A stretch of 64,000 bases of DNA from Luteimonas galliterrae. GTDB lineage: Bacteria > Pseudomonadota > Gammaproteobacteria > Xanthomonadales > Xanthomonadaceae. A program made the translations under genes and the position numbers. The number at the start of each line of letters is the position of its first letter. Positions within the stretch are counted from its first letter, which is position 1. The notes beneath the pieces are model-generated. The model saw only the letters and a program-made list of their open reading frames with translations. It was not told the origin of the DNA and did no database searches. The stretch covers positions 62,001 through 126,000 of the forward strand of contig NZ_JAMBEP010000005.1 of NCBI RefSeq assembly GCF_023374055.1. The letters run 5' to 3'. Of the stretch, positions 45,043 to 59,159 are shown one piece after another.

Positions 45043-45106
45043 GCTTCCCCTCTCCCTTTACGGGAGAGGGACAGGCCCGAAGGGCCAGGGAGAGGGTTCG
45101 GCTTTT
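45043..45106. repeat. Left inverted-repeat element beside the DUF559 gene
   Basis: gcttcccctctcccttta ... cagggagagggttcggctttt; a composite palindromic element. An inverted copy lies at 45471-45533 and related copies at 61093-61117 and 61240-61300. Confidence 0.88.
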
Positions 45107-45121
45107 CAAGGTTCGGCCCGA

Positions 45122-45469
45122 ATGTCGGAAGAAAATCTGCTCGACCATGCCAAACGCATGCGCACCATCCAAACGGATGCGGAAGCCCTGCTATGGCGCC
45201 ATTTTCGGGGTAAGCGGTTTTCAGGGTTCAAGTTCAGACGACAGCAACCCATCGGGCCTTACATCGTCGATTTCGTATGCCTGCGTTGCCGCGTCGTGGT
45301 CGAAGCGGATGGCGGGCAGCATAGCGACGCCCTCGAGTACGACGCGGTGCGCACCGCATGGCTGGAAGCGCAGGGATTCCGCGTGCTTCGGTTCTGGAAT
45401 AACGACATCCTGCAGCGTATCGAGGCTGTGCTGGATTCGGTCCTAAAGGCGCTGGAAAGTTCGCGCTAA
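45122..45469 (+). CDS. DUF559 (Vsr-like) endonuclease domain protein
   Basis: The 115-residue protein is a compact DUF559 domain of the PD-(D/E)xK nuclease fold: AEALLWRHFRGKRFSGFKFRR, GPYIVDFVCLRCRVVVEADGGQH with the acidic D ... E-x-D pair, then DAVRTAWLEAQGFRVLRFWNNDIL. The family is related to the Vsr mismatch endonuclease; the biological role is not known. The start is the ATG at 45122, because the upstream frame only translates the repeat. The gene is bracketed by inverted repeats, 15 bp upstream and 1 bp downstream, which suggests it may move or be carried with them. Confidence 0.82.
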   Translation: MSEENLLDHAKRMRTIQTDAEALLWRHFRGKRFSGFKFRRQQPIGPYIVDFVCLRCRVVVEADGGQHSDALEYDAVRTAWLEAQGFRVLRFWNNDILQRIEAVLDSVLKALESSR

Positions 45470-45470
45470 G

Positions 45471-45533
45471 AGCCGGACCCTCTCCCTGGCCCTTTGGGCC
45501 TGTCCCTCTCCCGCAAGGGGAGAGGGAAAAGCA
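45471..45533. repeat. Right inverted-repeat element beside the DUF559 gene
   Basis: agccggaccctctccctgg ... gagagggaaaagc, an inverted copy of 45043-45106 that starts right after the stop codon. It may serve as a terminator as well. Confidence 0.88.
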
Positions 45534-45617
45534 TCGCGACCTCGGGTCGGCACTAGGTTTTATCCCTGGAAAACAAGGCCTAACCTCAGTCCGTAACCCG
45601 TTCACGGAGGCAGGGCC

Positions 45618-46427
45618 ATGAGCAGCGACGGTAGCGACGGCGCAAGCGGGGTTGGCGGCGGCGGAGGCTCGAACGCTGCGGGCAACGACAACTCGACCGA
45701 CGGTCTGGGCAACGCCGCCGAAGCGGCCGCCGATGCCTTGGGGCAAGCGGTCGATGCGGTCGCCGATGCCGTCACCGGCATGCTCGGTTCGGTCACCGAT
45801 GCGGCCGGACTCAGCGATGCGATCGGCAACCTGGCCGACATGCTGGGCCTGGACGCGAAGGACCTGCAGGGCCTGGTCGGCGCCGCGTTCATGGGCGCCG
45901 TCACCGGCGGCCTGCCGGGTGCGGTGATGGGGGTGGTCAACGCCTTGGTCGGCGGCAGCTTGCAGGACGCCGCGCGCGATGCGGTGTCGTCCAACCTGCC
46001 GGCATCTATGCAGCCGCTGGCGAACATGGCCATCGATGCCTTCGCTGGCAAGATTCCCGGCGCATCCACCAGCAGCAACCTGCAAGGTGTGCTCGGCACG
46101 CTGGCGACCGGCGCACTGACCAACGGCCGCGTGCCGGGCCTCGGCGACATCGCTTCGGTCGCCCGCGAGATGCGCAGCCTGTCGAACGTGGCCAGCAGCG
46201 TAATGGACAGCGCGATGCGCGGCGATTTCGCCGACGCGGTCGATGCGGTATCGACTTTGGAAGGCAGCTTGAACCGCTCCTTCGCCGAAGCCAGCCGTAT
46301 CTCCGCTGATGTCGCGTCGCAGTTCGGCCGCGGCAACGGCGTGTACGCCGACGGCGGCCATGGCGATTTCGGCGATGCGGTCGAGCGGCTGGCGGTGTCG
46401 ACCGCGCAGTTGATGGCCCAGCGCTGA
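45618..46427 (+). CDS. Gly/Ala/Ser-rich hypothetical protein without cysteine
   Basis: The 269-residue protein has a well-placed ribosome site (ACGGAGG, 7 nt before the ATG). The N-terminus (1-30) is disordered and Gly/Ser/Asn/Asp-rich; residues 30-135 are amphipathic-to-hydrophobic helices (AAEAAADALGQAVDAVADAV, LQGLVGAAFMGAVTGGLPGA). There is no signal peptide, no cysteine and no recognised domain. Composition is reminiscent of secreted harpin-like or helper proteins, but this is compositional only. The gene has its own short intergenic leader and is followed by a REP pair. I do not know the function. Confidence 0.6.
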   Translation: MSSDGSDGASGVGGGGGSNAAGNDNSTDGLGNAAEAAADALGQAVDAVADAVTGMLGSVTDAAGLSDAIGNLADMLGLDAKDLQGLVGAAFMGAVTGGLPGAVMGVVNALVGGSLQDAARDAVSSNLPASMQPLANMAIDAFAGKIPGASTSSNLQGVLGTLATGALTNGRVPGLGDIASVAREMRSLSNVASSVMDSAMRGDFADAVDAVSTLEGSLNRSFAEASRISADVASQFGRGNGVYADGGHGDFGDAVERLAVSTAQLMAQR

Positions 46428-46434
46428 CGACCCG

Positions 46435-48094
<1,660 letters not shown>

Positions 48095-48113
48095 TCTTGG
48101 CACGAATCCAACC

Positions 48114-52709
<4,596 letters not shown>

Positions 52710-52907
52710 CCTGTCTCCGTTCGGCTGCGTGCTCGGTGAGAGCAATGCATGCTCGGCAAATAAGTGGCGACGGTGGGCTACGGTGCGCTCGCGCGCTCCG
52801 GCCTGCCTTTGCAAGGATGGTTCGACTAGAACACAATTTGTGCGTTGCGGCAATTCGTCCTGGTACGGATGGCGTAGCGCGGGTTTAATGCGTGATGCGG
52901 CCCGTTC

Positions 52908-52950
52908 TATAATTTACCCGGACATATTGACCGCATAATTAATCCGGGTA
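52908..52950 (+). promoter_or_regulatory. -10 box and inverted-repeat operator of the DUF2239 gene
   Basis: A perfect TATAAT (52908-52913) is followed by the dyad TACCCGGA (52915-52922) and TCCGGGTA (52943-52950), arms of 8 bp separated by 20 bp of AT-rich DNA. The dyad overlaps the expected transcription start, a typical position for a repressor site. No convincing -35 is visible. The island of low GC is sharply different from the flanks. Confidence 0.6.
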
Positions 52951-52983
52951 TTATTTCCCGTCACCGATCGCCAGGACCTGCCC

Positions 52984-53592
52984 ATGCAAGCCGCCCCCGA
53001 TACCCGCTGCACGGCCTTTGCCGGACAGCACCGCATCGCCTCGGGTGAATTGCGCCATGTCGCGCTGGTCGCGCAACGGGCCTCCGCGGTGGCCAACGCA
53101 CCGCCGGTACTGATCTTCGACGACCGCAGCAGCCAGCCGATCGACATCGACCTGCGCGGCACACCGGCCGATTTGCTCAAGCGGCTGGCCGAAGCTTCCG
53201 AAACGGGCGCACGCGCGCCGGATCCGGCCGTGGCGGAAGCGACGCCGCGCAAGGGCCCCGGACGTCCCAGACTCGGCGTGATCGCGCGCGAAGTCACGCT
53301 GCTGCCGCGGCACTGGCAGTGGCTGGCGACCCAGCCGGGCGGCGCCTCGGTGGCGCTGCGCAAGCTGGTCGAAGAGGCGCGCCGGGTCCATGCCGGCAGC
53401 GACCGCAAGCGCGAAGCGCAGGAATCGGCCTACCGTTTCATGTCGGCGCTGGCCGGGAACGAGCCGGGCTTCGAGGAAGCGGCCCGCGCCTTGTTCGCCG
53501 GCGACGCGGCCGCGTTCGAGGAGCGCATCGCGGCCTGGCCGGAGGACGTGCGCGAGCACTTGGCCATGCTCGCGGCCGACGCGCTGGCGTGA
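52984..53592 (+). CDS. DUF2239 family protein with RHH-like segment
   Basis: The 202-residue protein matches DUF2239: YTAFAGQHRIASGEL-type N-terminus (TAFAGQHRIASGELRHV), VLIFDDRSSQPIDIDLRG, then KGPGRPRLGVIAREVTLLPRHW (from 90) and GGASVALRKLVEEARRV. An AT-hook-like GRPR is followed by a strand-helix-helix pattern (101-135) reminiscent of ribbon-helix-helix DNA-binding domains. The C-terminal third is helical (RFMSALAGNEPGFEEAARALFAGD). Function is not established. The promoter dyad 35 bp upstream suggests autoregulation (inference). Divergent from gltB. Confidence 0.78.
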   Translation: MQAAPDTRCTAFAGQHRIASGELRHVALVAQRASAVANAPPVLIFDDRSSQPIDIDLRGTPADLLKRLAEASETGARAPDPAVAEATPRKGPGRPRLGVIAREVTLLPRHWQWLATQPGGASVALRKLVEEARRVHAGSDRKREAQESAYRFMSALAGNEPGFEEAARALFAGDAAAFEERIAAWPEDVREHLAMLAADALA

Positions 53593-53683
53593 TGGCGGCG
53601 CGGGTGCGCAGGCGTCATCATTGGCGCCTGCGTTGCGGGTTGCGGTCTTAAGGGTTGCGACTCGGAAAAAACAAAAGTCAAAA

Positions 53684-53796
53684 GCAAATCCCCCTTGCCC
53701 CCCTTTTTCAAAGGGGGAACGGCGAGAGCCCGCGCTGCATTTTGATGAGCGTTTTTGCCTTCTCCCCTTTGAAAAAGGGGGACACAGGGGATTTGC
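53684..53796. repeat. Dispersed palindromic repeat before the MFS gene
   Basis: gcaaatcccccttgcccccc ... gacacaggggatttgc, 113 bp, same family as 47991-48094 and the copy within gltB. It ends 50 bp before the MFS start, and its translation makes a false N-terminal extension of that ORF. Confidence 0.9.
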
Positions 53797-53846
53797 CGTT
53801 GGCGCGAAAGCAGGTCAATCGCGAAACCTACATTCATAGAGTCGGC

Positions 53847-55103
53847 ATGAACGCACCCCTCGCTCCGCAAGTCCGCCAAGCCGCGCTGATCTTCATCTTC
53901 ATCACGGTGCTGATCGACATCCTGGCGTTCGGCCTGATCATTCCGGTGCTGCCGCATCTGGTGCAGCAGTTCGTCGGCGGCGACATCGCCGAGGCTTCGC
54001 TGTGGGTCGGCGTGTTCGGCACGATGTTTGCGCTGATCCAGTTCGTGACCGCGCCGATCCAAGGCGCGCTGTCCGACCGTTATGGCCGGCGTCCGGTGAT
54101 CCTGCTGTCGTGCCTGGGGCTGGGCTTGGATTTCATCTTCATGGCGCTGGCGCCGACACTGGCTTGGCTGTTCGTGGGGCGGATTATTTCGGCGATGACC
54201 TCGGCCAGCTTCACCACCGCCAACGCCTACATCGCGGACGTGACGCCGCCGGACAAGCGCGCGCAGGCATTCGGCATGATCGGCGCCGCATTCGGCCTGG
54301 GCTTCATCGTCGGCCCGGTGATCGGCGGCTGGCTCGGCGGCATCGATCTGCGCCTGCCGTTCTGGGGTGCGGCGGTGCTGGCGCTGTGCAATTTCGCCTA
54401 CGGCTGGTTCGTGCTGCCCGAGTCGCTGGCGCCGGATAAGCGCACCTCGCGTTTCGACTGGTCGCATGCCAATCCGTTGGGCTCGCTGATGCTGTTGAAA
54501 AGCTATCCGCAGGTCTTCGGCCTGGCGGCGGTGGTGCTGCTGATCAACCTTGCGCATTACGTCTATCCCAGCGTGTTCGTGCTGTACGCCGATTACCGCT
54601 ACCACTGGGGCCCGCAGGCCGTCGGCTGGGTGCTGGCGGTGGTGGGCGTGTTCAGCGTGATCGTCAACGCGCTGGTGGTGAAGCGCGTGGTCGGCGCTTT
54701 CGGCGAGCGGCGCACGCTGCTGATCGGGCTGATGTTCGGCACGGTCGGATTCGCGATCTACGGCTTGGCGCCGACCGGCACGTGGTTCCTGGTCGGCATT
54801 CCGGTCATGGCGATGTGGGCCTTGTCTATGCCGGCCACGCAGGCGCTGGTCACGCGCCAGGTCGGCGCGAGCGCGCAGGGGCGGGTGCAGGGCGCGTTGA
54901 CCAGCCTGGTGAGTTTCGCGGGCATCATCGGTCCGGCGTTGTACACCGGCGTGTTCGCGATGTTCATCGGCGAGCATGCGCCGCTGCATGCGCCCGGCGC
55001 GCCTTTCCTGTTGGCCTGCGCAATGCTGGTGGCGGCGGGTCTGGTGGCGTGGCGTTTCGCACGAACGCCGACCGAGGCCCACGCGGCTACCGACGCAGCC
55101 TGA
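53847..55103 (+). CDS. MFS transporter, TCR/Tet family
   Basis: The 418-residue protein has about 12 transmembrane helices. Motif A GALSDRYGRRPVILLS after TM2, TSASFTTANAYIADVTPP in TM4-loop and motif C GLGFIVGPVIGGWLGG in TM5 place it in the TetA-like drug:proton antiporters. It probably exports a small molecule; tetracycline itself is not implied. The start is the ATG at 53847 (MNAPLAP); the frame upstream only reads through the repeat at 53684-53796. Confidence 0.88.
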   Translation: MNAPLAPQVRQAALIFIFITVLIDILAFGLIIPVLPHLVQQFVGGDIAEASLWVGVFGTMFALIQFVTAPIQGALSDRYGRRPVILLSCLGLGLDFIFMALAPTLAWLFVGRIISAMTSASFTTANAYIADVTPPDKRAQAFGMIGAAFGLGFIVGPVIGGWLGGIDLRLPFWGAAVLALCNFAYGWFVLPESLAPDKRTSRFDWSHANPLGSLMLLKSYPQVFGLAAVVLLINLAHYVYPSVFVLYADYRYHWGPQAVGWVLAVVGVFSVIVNALVVKRVVGAFGERRTLLIGLMFGTVGFAIYGLAPTGTWFLVGIPVMAMWALSMPATQALVTRQVGASAQGRVQGALTSLVSFAGIIGPALYTGVFAMFIGEHAPLHAPGAPFLLACAMLVAAGLVAWRFARTPTEAHAATDAA

Positions 55104-55130
55104 CGGCCCGTTTTTCTTTTCGGAACTGCT

Positions 55131-55220
55131 TTTGTAGGAGCGGCTTTAGCCGCGAGCTCTTTACTCACGCCACGGTGATCTGCGGGAAAAAAGCTCGCGG
55201 CTAAAGCCGCTCCTACAAAA
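55131..55220. repeat. Inverted REP pair after the MFS gene
   Basis: Arms tttGTAGGAGCGGCTTTAGC (from 55131) and its complement (to 55220) form a long hairpin, the same composite as at 19292-19375. Confidence 0.88.
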
Positions 55221-55303
55221 AGCGGTCACCGAATATGCATCCCGGCATATGGCGCGGTCCACGATCATGGCGATAATCAGGCCACCCTCATGGAGAGACC
55301 GCC

Positions 55304-55531
55304 ATGCGCCTGCCTCTGCTGATCGCCGTCGCGCTGCTCACCAGCGCCTGCAGCAACGTCGAAACCAAAGACACCACCGCCGAGGTGAACGCCAATCCCG
55401 CCTGCCTGGGCAGCGGTAGCCAGCCGGGCGCCGCGGAGGCGCCGTGGTGCAAGCGCGAGCTCAAAGCCGAAATCGTCACCGGCGGCGACAAGGGCGAGAA
55501 AATCGACTTCAACAAGAAAGACGACGATTGA
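55304..55531 (+). CDS. Small lipoprotein
   Basis: The 75-residue protein has a short signal peptide and lipobox LTSAC (Cys16). The mature chain is small, with two more cysteines (NPACLG and APWCKREL) that could form a disulfide, and an acidic/lysine tail. GGAGAG precedes the ATG. I do not recognise the family. Located between an REP pair and an aromatic-motif gene. Confidence 0.65.
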   Translation: MRLPLLIAVALLTSACSNVETKDTTAEVNANPACLGSGSQPGAAEAPWCKRELKAEIVTGGDKGEKIDFNKKDDD

Positions 55532-55668
55532 AATCGCCGCGCATGAACGGTTCAGTAGCGCAGCAGGGCTGAACCGGTCCGATTGATGTCCGCATCACAT
55601 CCGCACCGATAGTTTCGGTGCGGCGGCGGAGCGAATCCCCCAACTCTCCGTCGCTGAGGAGAGATGAG

Positions 55669-56001
55669 ATGACCGGACAGAACCCCGAACGCACCTCGCC
55701 GACCATCCTCGACGAGAACGCCGAAAGCAGCTATTGGCGGCGCCAGTTCGACAAAGAGCCCTACTACACGTCGGGCGACCGCTACGACGATTTCGAAGCT
55801 GCGTACCGCGCCGGCTTCCTCGGCTACGACCGCTATCGTGGGCGCAGCTTCGAACAGGCCGAGCCCGAACTGCGCAACGAATGGGAACGCGGCAAGGGCG
55901 AAACACGGTTGACCTGGGAACGCGCCAAGCAGGCGGCGAAGGCGGCCTGGCACAGGATCGAGAACGCGATGCCCGGCGACGCGGACCGCGACGGCCGCTG
56001 A
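55669..56001 (+). CDS. Small protein of the aromatic-motif family (member 3)
   Basis: The 110-residue protein has SSYWRRQFDKEPYYTSGDRY, then DDFEAAYRAGFLGYDRYRGR, then PELRNEWERGKGETRL and WERAKQAAKAAWHRIE. It aligns over its length with the proteins at 43443 and 43902. The start is the ATG at 55669, 7 nt after AGGAG. A GGTTCAG/CTGAACC inverted repeat lies upstream at 55549-55575. Function unknown. Confidence 0.7.
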   Translation: MTGQNPERTSPTILDENAESSYWRRQFDKEPYYTSGDRYDDFEAAYRAGFLGYDRYRGRSFEQAEPELRNEWERGKGETRLTWERAKQAAKAAWHRIENAMPGDADRDGR

Positions 56002-56089
56002 GCGCCATGCGAACGACGAGGAAGGAGGGCGGGCTTCGGCCCGTCCTTCTTTTTCGCGCCGTTGACGCGCGCAACCTGAAGCTCGGCCG

Positions 56090-57172
56090 ATGAGCCCATC
56101 GCCGTCGGACGCTGCGAACTCGGCCAAGCGCGCTGCCAAACGCGCGGGCCTTCGCTATGTCAGCGATGCCGAACCCGGCATCGTTCGGCTGCGCGCCGGC
56201 AAAGGCTTCAAATACCGCGCCCCGAGCGGACGCGCAGTGCGCGACGCGAAAACGCTGGCGCGCATCCGCGCGCTGGCGATACCGCCGGCCTATACGCAGG
56301 TATGGATCTGCGCCACGCCGCGCGGCCACCTGCAGGCCACCGGCCGCGACGCGCGCGGCCGCAAGCAGTACCGCTATCACCCGCAATGGAGCCAAGTGCG
56401 CGGCTTCGGCAAGTACGACCGCATCGTGGCTTTCGGCAAGGCCTTGCCGAAATTGCGCCGCGCCGTGCGCCGGGACCTGAAGCGGCCCGGCTTCCCGCGC
56501 GAGAAGGTGCTGGCGATCGTGGTCGCAATGATGGCCGAAACGCTGCTGCGCGTAGGCAACAGCGCCTATGCGCGCGACAACGGATCGTTCGGGCTGACCA
56601 CCCTGCGCGGCCGCCACATCGAGTTCCTCAGCGGCGGTCGCGCACGGCTGAGCTTCCGCGGCAAAAGCGGGCAGGCGCACGAAAGCGTGCTCGACAACGC
56701 GCGCCTGGTGAAGCTGGTGAAAGCCTGCCAGGAGCTGCCGGGGCAAGCGCTGTTCCAATACCTGGACGACGACGGCAAGCGGCAGCCGATCGATTCGGGC
56801 ATGGTCAACGATTACCTGCGCGAAGCGATGGGCGAGGATTTCACGGCCAAGGATTTCCGTACCTGGGGAGGCACGCTGCTGGCTTTCCAGATATTCGCCG
56901 CGACGCCGTTGCCCGAGCCCAAGCGCGGCACTGCGCCGAGCGAAAAAGCGCTGGCGGCAGCGCAGAACGGGGTGATCGGCGAAGTCGCGCGGTCGCTGGG
57001 CAATACGGCCGCGGTGTGCCGCAAGGCTTATATCGACCCGGCGCTGTACGCAGGCTGGCGAGACGGCAGCCTGTTGCGCGCGACAGGCGCGGCCAAAGGC
57101 GCGCGGCAATGGGAGCAGGCCGCGCTCGGCTTCCTGCGGCGCGCGCATCGCGCCAACGGCAAGCGGCGATAG
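56090..57172 (+). CDS. DNA topoisomerase IB (poxvirus type)
   Basis: The 360-residue enzyme relaxes supercoils by a type IB mechanism. GLRYVSDAEPGIVRLRAGKGFKY and IPPAYTQVWIC form the N-domain; the catalytic core has ETLLRVGNSAYARDNGSFGL (catalytic Arg), FRGKSGQAHE (Lys in hairpin), TAKDFRTWGGTLLAF and catalytic Tyr314 in CRKAYIDPAL. Bacterial members of this size are common. The ATG is at 56090, 88 bp after member 3 of the aromatic-motif family. It is convergent with the lipoprotein genes. Confidence 0.92.
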   Translation: MSPSPSDAANSAKRAAKRAGLRYVSDAEPGIVRLRAGKGFKYRAPSGRAVRDAKTLARIRALAIPPAYTQVWICATPRGHLQATGRDARGRKQYRYHPQWSQVRGFGKYDRIVAFGKALPKLRRAVRRDLKRPGFPREKVLAIVVAMMAETLLRVGNSAYARDNGSFGLTTLRGRHIEFLSGGRARLSFRGKSGQAHESVLDNARLVKLVKACQELPGQALFQYLDDDGKRQPIDSGMVNDYLREAMGEDFTAKDFRTWGGTLLAFQIFAATPLPEPKRGTAPSEKALAAAQNGVIGEVARSLGNTAAVCRKAYIDPALYAGWRDGSLLRATGAAKGARQWEQAALGFLRRAHRANGKRR

Positions 57173-57175
57173 CGC

Positions 57176-57213
57176 AAAAAAACCCCGCCTCTCCGTTAGG
57201 GGAAGAGGCGGGG
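57176..57213 (-). terminator. Rho-independent terminator for the minus-strand lipoprotein gene
   Basis: Stem ccccgcctct (57183-57192) with agaggcgggg (57204-57213), 11-nt loop, and seven A on the plus strand (57176-57182), which read as a U run on the minus strand. It ends the transcript of the gene at 57269-57583; it could stop the topoisomerase transcript weakly too. Confidence 0.85.
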
Positions 57214-57268
57214 CCCGATCATGCACAGCTGAACACTATGCCGAATAAAAAACGTTGCCTGGGGCCGC

Positions 57269-57583
57269 TCAGCCTTCAGGCGGTGCGGTCTGCGATTGCG
57301 CCGGATCCTTCTTGTCCTCCGGCGGCTGGGACTCCATCGGCGGCGGCGTGTCGGCCGGTTCCGGCGACATGCCTTCGGTCGCAGGTGCAGGCTGGTCGGC
57401 GGGCGGCGTGGTGGTGTCGGCCGGCGGTGTCGTGGTATCGGCAGGCGGTGTGGTTTCCGCTGGCGGCGTAGTCTCGGCCGGCGGCGGCGTGGTATCCGCC
57501 GGAGTCGGCTCCTGCGGCTTGTTGCATGCCGCCAGCGACAAAGCGAAGGCCAGGGCGGCGAGAGGCAATGCGATGCGGGTCAT
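57269..57583 (-). CDS. Pro/Thr-rich repeat lipoprotein
   Basis: The 104-residue lipoprotein has a lipobox LAAC (Cys20) after MTRIALPLAALAFALSLAA. The mature part is low complexity: repeats of TTPPAETTPPADTT (about 30-65), then Pro/Glu/Asp/Gln. It likely forms an extended, acidic, unstructured surface or periplasmic chain. The signal peptide resembles that of the I78 lipoprotein next to it, suggesting a shared origin. No known domain. Confidence 0.65.
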   Translation of the reverse strand: MTRIALPLAALAFALSLAACNKPQEPTPADTTPPPAETTPPAETTPPADTTTPPADTTTPPADQPAPATEGMSPEPADTPPPMESQPPEDKKDPAQSQTAPPEG

Positions 57584-57701
57584 GCGGACTCCTCGAAGTA
57601 AGTATGCCGCGAGCTTGCCGTCGCCCGCGTAGAGTTCCGTAAAAAATAGGCTAATAAAACGCAGCGGAAGGTTCGGCGTTCAGTTCGTGCGGCGATTGCG
57701 C

Positions 57702-58052
57702 TCAGCCGCAACGTACGGTCGCGACGTTATTCTCGGCGTCGACTTCGATATTCAAACGGTCTTCGCGGAAGTCCATCGTCACCGCTTCGCCGGGCTTGAT
57801 CACGCGTACCGTCTGCGAGCCGCTGTCGCTCACGGCCTTGTCGATCAGGGTCTGGTCGGCGGGCTTGCCGACAGCCCATTGTGCGTTGGCGGCATCGCAT
57901 CGCTTGGCGACATCGGCGGCCGGTGGTGGCGATGGGGTCGTTTCGGCGGCGGCGGGTGACGGCGTCGCAGTATCGGCGGCAGCAGGCGTTGGCGAACTGT
58001 TGCAGGCGGACAATGCGAGCGCGACGGCGAAGGACAGGGCGATACGGGTCAT
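57702..58052 (-). CDS. I78 family peptidase inhibitor lipoprotein
   Basis: The 116-residue lipoprotein has a lipobox LSAC (Cys17). A Pro/Ala/Thr-rich linker (about 18-48) is followed by an I78-type domain: RCDAANAQWAVGKPADQTL, SGSQTVRVIKPGEAVTMDF, REDRLNIEVDAENNVATVRCG with the two conserved cysteines. The family inhibits serine proteases and is commonly found as small exported proteins in proteobacteria. The start is the ATG ending at 58052, giving a proper signal peptide. It might protect against secreted proteases (inference). Confidence 0.82.
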   Translation of the reverse strand: MTRIALSFAVALALSACNSSPTPAAADTATPSPAAAETTPSPPPAADVAKRCDAANAQWAVGKPADQTLIDKAVSDSGSQTVRVIKPGEAVTMDFREDRLNIEVDAENNVATVRCG

Positions 58053-58173
58053 GGCGTGATCTCCGGAAAGGGCCGCAACAGCGCGCGGCCGGACGCGTGT
58101 GCGTGATGTTAACGGTCGCTGGGGCATACAGGGGTCAACGGTCGGCGATGCGGCGACGTCCCGGGAGAGCGGC

Positions 58174-58392
58174 ATGGCGCACACGGTCACCTTCAACCTG
58201 CCCAGGCGCACGCTCGGGCGCGAGGACGTCGAGTTCGTGGTCGAAAAGGACGGCGTGCGTTTCGGCACGCTGCTGGTGTCCAAGGGCGCGGTCGAATGGC
58301 GGCCGACGAACAAGGTCTACCGGCGGCGGCTGCGCTGGGACCGCTTCGACCAGCTGATGCGCGAAAGCGGCCGCAAAGTGCGCGCCGGTTGA
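58174..58392 (+). CDS. Small conserved-looking hypothetical protein
   Basis: The 72-residue protein starts with a GGAGAG ribosome site 6 nt upstream. TVTFNLPRRTLGREDVEFVV, then GVRFGTLLVSKGAVEWRP and RLRWDRFDQLMRE suggest a short beta-rich domain with a basic C-terminal helix. I do not know the function. It ends before the repeat region. Confidence 0.55.
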   Translation: MAHTVTFNLPRRTLGREDVEFVVEKDGVRFGTLLVSKGAVEWRPTNKVYRRRLRWDRFDQLMRESGRKVRAG

Positions 58393-58479
58393 CCAGCGAG
58401 CCTTTGGCGCCGCCTGCGAGCGCCTTTGTTTCTGTCCTTGCCCTGCAGAGTGGGACTTGCCCTGCTGCTCTTGCTCCGG

Positions 58480-58979
58480 CTCTGTAGAGCGGAGCTTGCT
58501 CTGCTGCACTTCGTTCTTAAGCCTTTCGCTCTTAAGCCGTTAAGCCGTTCGCTCTTATGCCGTCATCCCAGCGAACGCTGGGACCCATCTTGCTTGTGCG
58601 TTTGCCCTTAAGCCGTCATCCCGGCGAAGGCCGGACTGCGCAGGCAGGATGCCGGAGCGAACATCCGCGCAGCGGATGGCCCGAAGGGCATGCCGCAGGA
58701 GCGGCATGTCATCCAGGCCCGCGTCCTGGCCAGTGCGCTGCGACTCGCGCCATGGACAAAGGCTTCCGGGCTGCGCCGGGTCACTTTCTTTGTTGGCCCA
58801 AAGAAAGTAACCAAAGAAAGGGCCCGAAGCTCAAGTGATTCGTCACGCCTGAAAGTTCGCTGGCGGCCCAGTTTTCGTCGTGAGTGACCTTCTTACGCAG
58901 GTACTAGATTTTGATTCGCAGCCTATGGGTGACGCGGCTTTTGCGGAGTTGCGCTAAGGAGGCGTTCTGGTCGATCGCC
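58480..58979. repeat. Long dispersed repeat, copy B (inverted relative to copy A)
   Basis: The reverse complement matches 16839-17300 over most of its length and 1-175 over its left half. Includes the ACTTTCTTTG/CAAAGAAAGT palindrome (58783-58792 and 58799-58808) and degenerate 15-bp units (58508-58556). The rest, 58980-59159, is non-repetitive DNA with no gene that I can support. Confidence 0.85.
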
Positions 58980-59159
58980 TATCTCCGGAGCTTCGGAGGG
59001 CCTCAACCGCAGAAGCACCCCAGTTCGGCGATCAGTGAGGCGCACGCCCGGTTCCAGATACGAAACCGGCATGAAATCACCGCAGGCATGCCGAATGGCA
59101 GGGGTACCGCCGCCGCCGCCGCGGCACGATGCAGGGTTTCCGGCCACCAGGATCCCTGC

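Noticed and set aside
53655-53846. 64-residue N-terminal extension of the MFS transporter
   Set aside because: It translates the dispersed repeat at 53684-53796. The ATG at 53847 gives the usual MFS N-terminus.
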